Below are positions 41,051 through 49,801 of a stretch of 63,394 nt of DNA, piece after piece. Position 1 is the stretch's first letter. Every line of letters starts with the position of its first letter. The DNA comes from DATBFU01 sp035498405 (lineage in GTDB: Bacteria > Acidobacteriota > Thermoanaerobaculia > UBA5066 > Gp7-AA6): contig DATKAE010000043.1 of NCBI GenBank assembly GCA_035498405.1, forward strand, positions 1 to 63,394, written 5' to 3'. A program made the position numbers and the translations under genes. The notes under the pieces were generated by a model, which had not been told where the DNA came from, searched no databases, and worked only from the letters and a program-made list of their open reading frames with translations.

Positions 41051-44000
41051 ATGAGCCGTCGCGCGCCCCTTTCGACTCTTCTGCTGCTTCTGGGCTTTCC
41101 TCTTTTCGCGGTGGCGTCCGGGCCGAACATCCACGACACGCGGCTGCTGTCGGAGCCCGCGATCTCGGCCGACCGGATCGCCTTCATCTACGCGGGCGAC
41201 CTGTGGACTTGCGACCTCTCCGGCGGGAACGTGCGCCGCGTGACCTCGGAGCTCGGCCTGGAGTCGAGCCCGGCGTTTTCCCCAGATGGCAAGTGGATTG
41301 CGTTCTCCGGTCAGTACGAGGGAAACACCGACGTCTACGTCGTGGCGGCGGAGGGCGGCGTGCCGCGGCGCCTAACCTGGCATCCCGGAAACGACATCGT
41401 GCAGGGCTTCACGCCGGATGGGAAGTCGATCCTCTTCACCTCGCCCCGTGCGGTCTTCACCGGCCGTCACACGCAGCTCTTCACGGTGCCTCTCGAGGGC
41501 GGTCCGGAGGAGGCGCTTGCGATCCCGCAGGCCAACCGCGCCGCGTACTCTGCGGACGGCAAGAGAATCGCCTACAACCCCGGCTCGCCGCAGTTCCTGC
41601 AGTGGAAACGCTATCGCGGGGGCGCGGTCTCGCGGGTCTGGCTTTACGACGTCGCGACGCATGCGGTCGAGGAGGTCCCGCAGCCCGAGACGCGCTGCAA
41701 CGACGCCGGCCCGATGTGGGTGGGCGACACGGTCTACTTCCGATCGGACCGCGAAGGGGAGTTGAACCTCTACTCCTACGACACGAGATCGAAGGCCATT
41801 CGCCGCCTGACCAACCACACGGATTTTCCGGTTGTGAATGCCTCGGCCGGAGGCGGCCGCATCGTCTACGAGCAGGCGGGGTATCTGCACCTCTACGATC
41901 CTTCGAGCGGCGCTTCGAAGCGGCTCGCGATCGGCGTCGCGGCGGACCTGGTCGAGACGCGTCCGCGCTTCGTGAAGGAATCGAAGGAGCACAAGTACAT
42001 CCGGAGCTTCTCCCTCTCGCCCTCCGCGGTGCGCGTGGCCGTCGACTTTCGAGGCGAGATCGTCACCGTTCCGGCGGAGAAGGGAGACATCCGCAATCTG
42101 ACTAACACTCCCGGAGTGCACGAGTGCTACCCGATCTGGTCGCCGGACGGCCGCTCGATCGCCTATTTTTCGGACGCCTCGGGCGAATACCAGCTCCACA
42201 TCCGCACGCAGGACGGCAAGGGCGAGCCCAAGGTCTGGAAGCTCGAGGGCGCCGGCTTCTACGAGTCCCCGGCCTGGTCTCCCGACAGCAAGAAGATCGC
42301 TTACGTGGACAACGCGCGGACTCTCTACTGGATCGACGCCGCGAGCGGCGCGACCAGGAGAATCGGCGCTGACTACTTTTACGGACCGGTCAAGACGCTG
42401 CGCCCGACCTGGTCCGCCGATTCGCGCTGGGTCGCCTACGGCGTCAACAACTCCTCGCTCATCCAAACGGTGTACGTCTATTCGCTCGAACAGGACAGGT
42501 CTTACCCCGTGACCGATGGGCTCTCCGACGCGAGTCAGCCGGTCTTCGACCGCAGCGGCAAGTACCTCTTCTTCCTGGCCTCGACGAATGCGGGGCCGGT
42601 GAACCACTGGTTTACGCTCGAAAACTCGGAATTGAAGGCGCGGCAGTCGATCTACCTCGCGGTTCTGCGCAAGGACCTTCCGTCCCCGCTCGTGAAGGAG
42701 AGCGACGAGGAGAAGGGAGCCGAAGCGGCCAAGAAGGCGGGCGCCGATGCCGACAAGAAGGAGAAGAAGGAGGAAGGCGCGGGCAAGACGGACGCCAAGT
42801 CCGACGAGAAACCGAAGGCGCCGCCTCCCGTCGAGCCGGTCCGCATCGACCTCGACGGCTTGAACTACCGAATTCTCGATCTGCCCGTGCCCGCGGCCGA
42901 GCTGTCGAACCTGCAGGCCGGCGAGGCCGGGCAGGTCTTCTTCCTGCGCACCGCGGACGAGAAGACGGCGCTCGAGCGGTTCGACCTGAAGGACCGGAAG
43001 ACCGAAACGCTCCTGCCCGACCTCGAGAGCTACGAGATCGCCGCCGACGGCAAGAAGCTGCTCTACAAGACGAAGGAGAGCTGGGCCATCGCCTCCACTT
43101 CCGCAAAGAAGATCGAGGCCTCGGAGGGGAAGGTCAAGATGGACGCGATCGAGGTGCGGATCGACCCGCGCGCCGAGTGGCCGGAGATGTTCGACGAGGC
43201 CTGGCGGATCAACCGCGATTACTTCTACGACCCGAAGATGCACGGCGTCGACTGGCCGGCCATGCGCCAGAAGTACTCCGTGTTCCTCCCGGATCTCGCC
43301 GTCCGGCAGGACCTGACGCGGGTCATCCAGTGGATGTGCAGCGAGCTGTCCGTCGGCCACCATCGCGGCGGAGGCGGGGACACGCTGGCGGAGATCAAGA
43401 TGGTCCCGGGTGGCCTGCTCGGCGCCGATTACACCGTCGAGAACGGTCGATATCGGTTTGCCAAGGTGTACGGCGGATTGAACTGGAACCCGGAGCTTCG
43501 CTCGCCGCTGACCGAGCCCGGTGTCAACGTCAAGGCGGGCGAGTACCTGCTCGCCGTCGGCGGCCAAGACGTCAAACCCCCGGCCAACCTCTACAGCTTC
43601 TTCGAAAACACTTCCGGCAAGCTCCTCGAGATCACGGTCGGTCCCTCCCCGGACGGCAAGGGATCGCGAACCGTCGCGGTGGTTCCGATCGCCAACGAGC
43701 TGCAGCTTCGAAACCGGGACTGGGTCGAAGCCAATCGCCGCAAGGTCGACGCGGCGACGGGAGGCCGCGTGGCGTACGTATACGTTCCGAACACCTCGAC
43801 GCAGGGCTATCTCTCCTTCACGCGCTACTTCTACCCGCAGGCCAACAAGGAGGCCGTCATCCTGGACGAGCGCCACAACAGCGGGGGCTCCGTCGCCGAC
43901 TACTACATCGACGTGCTGCAGAAGAAGCTGATCGCGTACTGGACGATGCGCTACGGCGCGGACATGAAGACGCCGTCGGGCTCGATCCAGGGGCCCAAGA

Positions 44001-44383
44001 TCATGCTCGCCGACGAGGACGCGGGCTCCGGGGGCGATCTACTGCCGTGGATGTTCCGCAAGTTTCAGGTGGGCCCGATCGTCGGCAAGCGAACGTGGGG
44101 AGGCCTGGTGGGTGTTCTGGGCTTCCCGGAGCTGATGGACGGCGGCGTCATCACCGCTCCGAACATCGCCTTCTGGGACCCCGCCAAGGGGTGGACCGTC
44201 GAAAATGAAGGGGTGCCGCCGGACGTGGACGTGGAGCAGACGCCGGCCGAGGTCATCGCCGGCCACGACCCGCAGCTCGAGCGGGCGATCACCATGGTGA
44301 TGGAGGAGTTGAGGAAGAGCCCGCCGCAGCAGCCGAAGCGGCCGCCGTTCCCGGTGAAGGCCGGGGCGGGAGCTTCGCGCTGA
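41051..44383 (+). CDS. tricorn protease, exported form
   Basis: The 1,110-residue product has a signal peptide (MSRRAPLSTLLLLLGFPLFAVA). An N-terminal six-bladed beta-propeller (about 30-290; FSPDGKWIAFSGQYEGNTDV and similar repeats) and a second, seven-bladed propeller (about 320-570) are followed by a Lys/Glu/Ala-rich linker (EEKGAEAAKKAGADADKKEK), the C1 domain, a PDZ domain with VKAGEYLLAVGGQD, and a C2 catalytic domain. Catalytic residues are HH in SVGHHRGGG, the nucleophile Ser in DEDAGSGGDLLP, and Glu in VENEGVPPDVDV. A periplasmic rather than cytosolic tricorn fits the signal peptide. The low-complexity linker is an odd insertion. Confidence 0.94.
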   Translation: MSRRAPLSTLLLLLGFPLFAVASGPNIHDTRLLSEPAISADRIAFIYAGDLWTCDLSGGNVRRVTSELGLESSPAFSPDGKWIAFSGQYEGNTDVYVVAAEGGVPRRLTWHPGNDIVQGFTPDGKSILFTSPRAVFTGRHTQLFTVPLEGGPEEALAIPQANRAAYSADGKRIAYNPGSPQFLQWKRYRGGAVSRVWLYDVATHAVEEVPQPETRCNDAGPMWVGDTVYFRSDREGELNLYSYDTRSKAIRRLTNHTDFPVVNASAGGGRIVYEQAGYLHLYDPSSGASKRLAIGVAADLVETRPRFVKESKEHKYIRSFSLSPSAVRVAVDFRGEIVTVPAEKGDIRNLTNTPGVHECYPIWSPDGRSIAYFSDASGEYQLHIRTQDGKGEPKVWKLEGAGFYESPAWSPDSKKIAYVDNARTLYWIDAASGATRRIGADYFYGPVKTLRPTWSADSRWVAYGVNNSSLIQTVYVYSLEQDRSYPVTDGLSDASQPVFDRSGKYLFFLASTNAGPVNHWFTLENSELKARQSIYLAVLRKDLPSPLVKESDEEKGAEAAKKAGADADKKEKKEEGAGKTDAKSDEKPKAPPPVEPVRIDLDGLNYRILDLPVPAAELSNLQAGEAGQVFFLRTADEKTALERFDLKDRKTETLLPDLESYEIAADGKKLLYKTKESWAIASTSAKKIEASEGKVKMDAIEVRIDPRAEWPEMFDEAWRINRDYFYDPKMHGVDWPAMRQKYSVFLPDLAVRQDLTRVIQWMCSELSVGHHRGGGGDTLAEIKMVPGGLLGADYTVENGRYRFAKVYGGLNWNPELRSPLTEPGVNVKAGEYLLAVGGQDVKPPANLYSFFENTSGKLLEITVGPSPDGKGSRTVAVVPIANELQLRNRDWVEANRRKVDAATGGRVAYVYVPNTSTQGYLSFTRYFYPQANKEAVILDERHNSGGSVADYYIDVLQKKLIAYWTMRYGADMKTPSGSIQGPKIMLADEDAGSGGDLLPWMFRKFQVGPIVGKRTWGGLVGVLGFPELMDGGVITAPNIAFWDPAKGWTVENEGVPPDVDVEQTPAEVIAGHDPQLERAITMVMEELRKSPPQQPKRPPFPVKAGAGASR

Positions 44384-44402
44384 GGAAAGGAGATCCGATC
44401 CG

Positions 44403-44636
44403 ATGTTTCGCCATCCGGGGGCTTACGGGGTCGGCTGCGTGCTGGCTCTCGTCCTGTTCGGAATCGCCGGGACCATCTTCTGGATCTGGGCCCTGATCGA
44501 TTGCGCCACGAAGGAACCCAACGAGGGAAGCTCCAAGGTCGGGTGGATTCTGGCAATCGCCCTGCTGCACTTCTTGGGCGCCCTGCTCTACGTGCTGATT
44601 CGGCGCCCGGACCGCGTGCAGCAGACGGGCCGCTGA
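44403..44636 (+). CDS. small PLDc_N-like membrane protein
   Basis: The 77-residue product has two hydrophobic helices (VGCVLALVLFGIAGTIFWIW and VGWILAIALLHFLGALLYVL) linked by ALIDCATKEPNEGSSK, the pattern of phospholipase-D-nuclease N-terminal (PLDc_N) domains: W.WaLiDc...E......k..W...v...p..G.llY.l..R. These domains occur alone as small membrane proteins of unknown role. It begins 19 bp after the tricorn stop. Confidence 0.8.
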   Translation: MFRHPGAYGVGCVLALVLFGIAGTIFWIWALIDCATKEPNEGSSKVGWILAIALLHFLGALLYVLIRRPDRVQQTGR

Positions 44637-44677
44637 GGTAGGCGGCTCCGCCCATCCGGAGGACATTCGAGAAGCGG

Positions 44678-45097
44678 TCAGCGCGACAGGAAACGCTTCG
44701 GTCTCGACATTCCCTTCCAGGAGGCCCAGACGAATCCCGCCGCCGTCAGAGCCGCGAGCGCGATCTTCGTGAAGTCGAAAATCGGCTTGACCGTGACGCC
44801 TTTCGGTGTCGACACGATGACGGCGACGCTGCGAGCGAGCGCCTGACCGCCGCCGCCGCCTCCTCCCCCGTGGCCGCGACTGCGGCCGTCGGGGCCGACC
44901 CCGCTTCCCGACCCCATACCGAAGCCCGCGATTGCCAGCACCTCGGCGGCCGGAAGAAGGAGCGCCTGCCCGTGGTGAATGGGCTTGCCATAGGCTTTGG
45001 AAACGTCCGCTGCCGAGATCAGTCTCTCCATCACGCGGGCCGGTCGGCCGTCCGCTTCGGCGGCAGGCGTGGAATCGGTGGCTTCGGTTTCGCTCAT
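44678..45097 (-). CDS. GerW/YtfJ-like protein
   Basis: The 139-residue product has ALLLPAAEVLAIAGFGMGSGSG followed by a glycine run (about eight Gly) and VAVIVSTPKGVTVKPIFDF, the GerW pattern (Gly-rich loop between two strands, then a hydrophobic strand ending in P). GerW is a Bacillus spore-germination protein but relatives are widespread in non-sporulating bacteria. A C-terminal TM helix (ALAALTAAGFVWASWKG) is unlike the Bacillus protein. The downstream neighbour is on the same strand, so an operon with it is likely. Confidence 0.8.
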   Translation of the reverse strand: MSETEATDSTPAAEADGRPARVMERLISAADVSKAYGKPIHHGQALLLPAAEVLAIAGFGMGSGSGVGPDGRSRGHGGGGGGGGQALARSVAVIVSTPKGVTVKPIFDFTKIALAALTAAGFVWASWKGMSRPKRFLSR

Positions 45098-45100
45098 GTC

Positions 45101-45394
45101 TTACCTCCGGGAGGCTCGTCTTCGCAGGGTCCGGCGTCGCCGGGTTCGCCGCAGGAGATAGGCGGTTGCCAGCCCCGCGGCCCAGAGGAGCCACTGGATC
45201 TGGCGAGTTCGATCGGGGGTCCGTAGAAACTGCGGCCTCTTTCCGTCCGTGACGAGGACGCCAAGCGGCCGGTTCCAGACGAGAGCTCCCACCGGCACCG
45301 GCAGACGCAGCCAGAGCGTTCTGGCCAGGGGAACGAGGACCCTCTCCTCGTGGCGGATGGGGGCGCCGATCCTCGTTTCGATTCTCACGCGCAC
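45101..45394 (-). CDS. small membrane protein paired with GerW-like gene
   Basis: The 97-residue product has a hydrophobic segment (LVPLARTLWLRLPVPVGALVW), then IQWLLWAAGLATAYLLRRTR as a membrane helix and an Arg-rich tail. Its stop is four bases before the GerW-like ATG. The start is a GTG (45394, or a second GTG at 45388). Family not recognised. Its role is presumably linked to the GerW-like protein. Confidence 0.6.
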   Translation of the reverse strand: MRVRIETRIGAPIRHEERVLVPLARTLWLRLPVPVGALVWNRPLGVLVTDGKRPQFLRTPDRTRQIQWLLWAAGLATAYLLRRTRRRRTLRRRASRR

Positions 45395-45447
45395 AGCTTA
45401 TCGAGAATTGCGCTCCCCGCAGGGATGCGCGATGCTTCCGGAAGGCG

Positions 45448-46308
45448 ATGAGCTCGACACCACAGACCTTTCGAAACATTTCCGACACAGCGATCTGGGC
45501 GGCGATCTATCGGGCGCGCGAGACCGATCGCGGCAACGCGCTTTTTCGGGATCCCTTCGCCCGGCGCTTGGCCGGCGAGCGCGGCGATCGGATCGCCGCG
45601 GCCTTGAAGTCCCATGATCGATACGAGTGGGCCTGGGTCATGCGGACCGTTCTCTTCGACCGGTTCATCGCCGACCGGATCGGAAGCGGCGCTGACTTGA
45701 TCCTCAACCTGGCCGCCGGCCTCGACGCCCGGCCGTATCGCATGCCGCTTCCGCCCGCGCTCAAGTGGGTCGAGGTGGATCTTCCCGGAATCCTCGACTA
45801 CAAGGAGGAAATCCTCCGAGACGAGAGGCCGGCCTGCGCGCTCGAGCGCGTCCGGCTCGACCTCTCGGATACAACTGGGCGGCGCGAGCTCTTTGGACGC
45901 CTGGGAGGACAATCGAAGAAGGCTCTGGTCATCACCGAAGGCCTCCTCATCTACTTGACCGCCGCCGAGGTGGCTTCGCTGGCCGAGGACCTGGCAGGAC
46001 CGGCCAGCTTTCGCCACTGGACGCTCGACATTGCCTCGCCCGGTCTGCTGCGCTTGCTTCAGCGCGAGGTCGGCGCGGAGCTCGACCGGGCCGCGGCGCC
46101 GCTCAAGTTCGGCCCTCCGGAGGGGCCGGGGTTCTTCGTCCCTCGCGGCTGGCGTCCGGTCGACGTTCAGTCGCCGCTGAAGGCGGCCGCCGGCGCTGGG
46201 AGGCTCTCGCCGTTCTTGCGCCTGATGGCCGTGCTGCCTCAGTCTTCCGGGCGGCAGGGGTCCCGGCCCTGGTCGGGAATCTGTTTGCTCGAGCGAAACC
46301 CCGCGTAA
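45448..46308 (+). CDS. class I SAM-dependent methyltransferase, LCM-like family
   Basis: The 286-residue product has the pattern of leucine carboxyl methyltransferase-like enzymes: FRDPFARRLAGERGD at the N-terminus, RMPLPPALKWVEVDLPGILD with the SAM-site acidic residue, and VITEGLLIYLTAAEVASLA. LILNLAAGLDARPYR gives the G-rich loop. The substrate is unknown; family members O-methylate carboxyl groups of small or large molecules. The ATG is after GGAAGG. Confidence 0.88.
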   Translation: MSSTPQTFRNISDTAIWAAIYRARETDRGNALFRDPFARRLAGERGDRIAAALKSHDRYEWAWVMRTVLFDRFIADRIGSGADLILNLAAGLDARPYRMPLPPALKWVEVDLPGILDYKEEILRDERPACALERVRLDLSDTTGRRELFGRLGGQSKKALVITEGLLIYLTAAEVASLAEDLAGPASFRHWTLDIASPGLLRLLQREVGAELDRAAAPLKFGPPEGPGFFVPRGWRPVDVQSPLKAAAGAGRLSPFLRLMAVLPQSSGRQGSRPWSGICLLERNPA

Positions 46309-46445
46309 GGGCCTCGCCCCGGTCGTCGGTCTCTCGTGGAAAATTTCCGGCGACTCGCGTCATTGCTCCTGCAGACCGGCCCCGTCCGGGCGAGAATCCG
46401 CGAGCCCCGGGTGGCGGACAGGCCGGCCGGAGAGGAGGAGACGGA

Positions 46446-47546
46446 ATGAGAATGGATGGGATTCGGCGGGCCGCCGTTGGACTTTCCGCCGCGGCGCTGG
46501 CCGGTGCCGCGTCGACGCAGGCAGACGTGCCGGCCGAAAGGATGTACCAGACCGCCGAGGTCGGCCCCGGCATCTACGCCTTCATTTCTCCCGAGACGAG
46601 GGGCCCCGTCCCCTCGGGCAATGTGACGGCGATCGTGGGCGACGACGGAGTCCTCGTGGTGGATTCAGGCCGGTTCCCGACGCTGGCGCGCCGCATGGTT
46701 GCCGAGATCCGGAAGAAGACCAACCAGCCGGTTCGCTATCTCGTCCACACGCACTGGCATCTGGACCACATGGTGGGAGACGGCGAGTTCCGGGCGGCGT
46801 TTCCCGCAATGACCGTCATCACGACCGATTTCACTCGCCGCAAGATGCTCGAGAAGCAGGTCGGCTATCTTCGCGACGTCGAAAAGAACGATCAGGAGTA
46901 CCTCGCCGGCATCGAGGCGATGCTGGCCAAGGGCACTCGTGAGGATGGGTCGCCGATCCCGGAGGACGCCAAGGCCTACTTCCGGACCATGGCGGCCGAC
47001 ATCCGGCTGGAGATGTCGGAGCTCCAGGGAGCGAAGGTCATCGAGCCGAACTTGACCTTCGACCGGGCGCTGACCGTCTATCTGGGCAAGCGTGAGGTTC
47101 GAGTCGCCTTCCTGGGCGACGGCAATACGGCAGGCGACACGGTCGTCTACGTCCCCGATAGCAAGGTCGTCGCGACGGGCGATTTGCTCGTCTCGCCGGT
47201 GCCCTATGGTTACGGTTGCCACCCGGCCGCGTGGATCGAGACGCTGAAGAAACTGATGACCTTGGACGCGACGGCGATCGTGCCGGGCCATGGTCCCGTG
47301 ATGCACGACTGGGAGTATGCCCGGCAGGTGATCGCGGTGCTCGAGGCCGTGCGCGCGCAGGTCAACGAGGCTGTCCACCAGGGCGCGACACTCGACGAGA
47401 CGCGCCAGCGCGTGAACCTCGACGCCTACAAGAAGAACTTCGCCGGCGACGACTACGGCCGCGGCCGCGCCTTTCGAGACTTTTTCGCGAACGATGCGAT
47501 CACACGGGCATACCAGGAGGCGAAGGGCCAGGTGGCGGAGGAATAG
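46446..47546 (+). CDS. exported MBL-fold hydrolase
   Basis: The 366-residue product has a signal peptide (RRAAVGLSAAALAGAASTQA). The MBL core has HTHWHLDH (YLVHTHWHLDHMVGDGEF), AFLGDGNTAGDTVVYVPDSK with the bridging Asp, and IVPGHGPVMHDW. The long insertion after the first motif (about 110-190) is helical and charged. An extended GAGGAGGAGACGG ribosome-binding region precedes the ATG. One of three complete MBL genes in the window. Confidence 0.88.
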   Translation: MRMDGIRRAAVGLSAAALAGAASTQADVPAERMYQTAEVGPGIYAFISPETRGPVPSGNVTAIVGDDGVLVVDSGRFPTLARRMVAEIRKKTNQPVRYLVHTHWHLDHMVGDGEFRAAFPAMTVITTDFTRRKMLEKQVGYLRDVEKNDQEYLAGIEAMLAKGTREDGSPIPEDAKAYFRTMAADIRLEMSELQGAKVIEPNLTFDRALTVYLGKREVRVAFLGDGNTAGDTVVYVPDSKVVATGDLLVSPVPYGYGCHPAAWIETLKKLMTLDATAIVPGHGPVMHDWEYARQVIAVLEAVRAQVNEAVHQGATLDETRQRVNLDAYKKNFAGDDYGRGRAFRDFFANDAITRAYQEAKGQVAEE

Positions 47547-47682
47547 GCAGCCGCAGCCGTCGTCCGACAACGAGCGGCACGATCTCACGGACGCTCTCGC
47601 AGCGGACCCGCGACCTCTGTGCTCCTCGCCGACACTCTCGTTCCCAGGACAGGGCTCCACCCCGTTCTAGAATTGGCGCAAC

Positions 47683-49503
47683 TTGAGATCCTCTCCCGAA
47701 CGGGCGGCGGAGCGGCAGGCAGCCAGCTCGCCGCCACGACCAGACGCCACGGGTGACCCCCGAATCCGTCGACCGACCTTTTTCCTCCTCGCTCTTCTGG
47801 CGGTCGGCGCGATCTGGGCCGCTTACTCGAACCATTTCCACAACTCTTTTCACTTCGACGACGGTACGGTCATCCAGAACAACGCGTACCTGCGAAGCCT
47901 GAAGAACATCCCTCTCTTTTTTCGAGACGCGACGACCTTCTCGAGCTTCCCGACAAACGCCGCGTACCGCCCCTTGACCAGCGCTTCCTTCGCTCTGGAC
48001 TACTGGCGCGGCGGGGGCCTCGACCCCCTCACCTTTCACGTCACACAGTGGACGCTTCACCTGCTCCTGGGCGTCCTGATCTTCTTCTTCATCAAACGCG
48101 TTCTCGTCAACGCCGGGCTTGCCTCGGCTAGTCCGGGGCTTGCGCTCTTCGGCGCGACTCTCTTTTGCGTGCACCGCGCCAATTCGGAAACCGTGAACTT
48201 CCTGACGCTGCGCTCCGAGATCCTGTCCACACTCGGCGTTGTCGGATCCTTCGTCTTTTACCAGTACGCGCCGAAGTGGAGAAAGAGCTTCCTGTGGCTG
48301 CTGCCCGCGACGGCCGGCGCCTTCGCCAAGCAGTCTGCGATCGTGTTCGCTCCTCTTTTTGCAATCTACGTCCTGATTTTCCCGATGGAGGCCGGTGGCG
48401 AAATCGCTCCGACTCCTCGGAAGCGGCGGTTCGCCTGGCTTCGACTATCGGCGCCCGCCTTTGTCTTGGCGGGGCTCTTCTATTTCCTCCAGGGCCGTTT
48501 GGGCGGTCCCCGTTTGATTTACGGCGCGACGCCGCCGCTGACCTATTTTCAAACACAGACCTTCGCCTGGCTGCATTATTTCCGCCTCTTTCTCGTCCCG
48601 CTCGGTCTCTCGGCCGACTCGGACTGGACGGTCATCACCCACTGGTACGACACGCGGGTGTTCGCGGGCGCGCTCTTCGCCCTTCTCTTCGTGGGATCGG
48701 CTGTCTTCTACGCTTCCAAGCGCGCCGCCGGCAGGGCCTTTCTCTTTGGCACCCTCTGGTTCTTCGTGGCGCTTGCCCCTTCGTCCTCGTTCTTTTCGCT
48801 CTCGGAGATGATCAACGAGCACCGTCCCTATTTCCCGTACATCGGCCTGATCCTCTGTCTGACGGCCGTTTCGGGTGACCTGCTGTTCTCGCGCGAGGCA
48901 CGGCGGCCGTCCACGGGCGGGCGCGGCATCGCCGCGGCGTTGGCGGTCCTGCTTCTGACCGCCCACGCCGCGGGAACGTTCGAGCGAAACAGGGACTGGC
49001 GAAGCGAAGAGACTCTCTGGAAGAGCGTCACCGAGGCGAGCCCCGGCAACGGCCGGGCGTGGATGAACTACGGCCTGATCTTCATGGCACGGGCCGACTA
49101 CGGGAACGCCCGCTTCTGCTTCGAACGCGCGCAGGCACTCGTGCCCAACTACGACGTCCTGGAGATCAACCTGGGCATCCTGGAAGGCGCGACGAATCAC
49201 CCGGCAGAGGCCGAACGGCACTTCCAGCGCGCCATTTCCCTAAATTCCAACATCGCGATGACGAACTTCTACTTCGGGCGATGGCTCCACGAGAACCGGC
49301 GAGACCTTGAAGCGGCCGCGCACCTCGTCGCCGCGATCGCCGCGAGCCCGGCCGATCTCGACGCGAGGCATCTGCTGCTGCGGGTCTACCGGGACCTGGC
49401 ACGGAATGATGCCGCCTGCTCACTCGCGCGGGAAACCCTGAAGATCGCGCCAGGTGATCCCGAGTCGGGAGCGGCGGCCAGCGCGAGCTGCGCGCCTCGC
49501 TGA
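47683..49503 (+). CDS. TMTC/PMT-like GT-C glycosyltransferase with TPR domain
   Basis: The 606-residue product is a multi-pass membrane protein (about 10 helices to residue 430) followed by a TPR domain (about 440-600; repeats such as NGRAWMNYGLIFMARADYGNARFCFERAQ). The motif NSFHFDDGTVIQNNAYL early in the protein carries an acidic pair at the place where GT-C mannosyltransferases have their catalytic Asp/Glu, and AAYRPLTSASFALDYW and TVNFLTLRSEILSTLGV follow. This is the layout of TMTC-type protein O-mannosyltransferases. The start is a TTG because a TAG lies in frame 13 bases before. It is convergent with the collagen-like gene. Confidence 0.82.
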   Translation: MRSSPERAAERQAASSPPRPDATGDPRIRRPTFFLLALLAVGAIWAAYSNHFHNSFHFDDGTVIQNNAYLRSLKNIPLFFRDATTFSSFPTNAAYRPLTSASFALDYWRGGGLDPLTFHVTQWTLHLLLGVLIFFFIKRVLVNAGLASASPGLALFGATLFCVHRANSETVNFLTLRSEILSTLGVVGSFVFYQYAPKWRKSFLWLLPATAGAFAKQSAIVFAPLFAIYVLIFPMEAGGEIAPTPRKRRFAWLRLSAPAFVLAGLFYFLQGRLGGPRLIYGATPPLTYFQTQTFAWLHYFRLFLVPLGLSADSDWTVITHWYDTRVFAGALFALLFVGSAVFYASKRAAGRAFLFGTLWFFVALAPSSSFFSLSEMINEHRPYFPYIGLILCLTAVSGDLLFSREARRPSTGGRGIAAALAVLLLTAHAAGTFERNRDWRSEETLWKSVTEASPGNGRAWMNYGLIFMARADYGNARFCFERAQALVPNYDVLEINLGILEGATNHPAEAERHFQRAISLNSNIAMTNFYFGRWLHENRRDLEAAAHLVAAIAASPADLDARHLLLRVYRDLARNDAACSLARETLKIAPGDPESGAAASASCAPR

Positions 49504-49739
49504 GCCGCGGGGCAGCCGCCCCCCAACAGACGGCTTTCAGGCGATCGAGGTTGTTGCGAATCCGAACGACATCACTGGCGTGACTCGGTATCGGGAGCGC
49601 TTCTGAGCAGATGATCGAAGAGTACCCGGCGTCGCGATCGCTCCCATGACGAGCGGTGAACGACCGCACGGCGAGCCTCCCGCCGCTCGACATCTCGGCG
49701 CCCGGTCCTGAGCTCGACCGGGCGCGGCAAGAAACGAAA

Positions 49740-49767
49740 GGGGTCAGCCCTAGAGCGGGCTGACCCC
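49740..49767 (-). terminator. intrinsic terminator of the collagen-like gene
   Basis: GGGGTCAGCCC and GGGCTGACCCC form an 11-bp perfect stem with the loop TAGAGC or its complement. Read on the minus strand the hairpin is followed by TTTCGTTTCTT, a U-rich tract; on the plus strand it is followed by GAAAATTCC. It lies 35 bases past the stop of the collagen-like gene and so ends its transcript; it may also block read-through from the convergent glycosyltransferase gene. Confidence 0.85.
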
Positions 49768-49801
49768 GAAAATTCCGGCCAATCCGTGAAGACGGACGGT
49801 G

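Noticed and set aside
41372..43876. Antisense open frame of over 800 codons opposite tricorn
   Set aside because: Low-complexity Arg/Val/Asp composition; the tricorn reading carries catalytic motifs.
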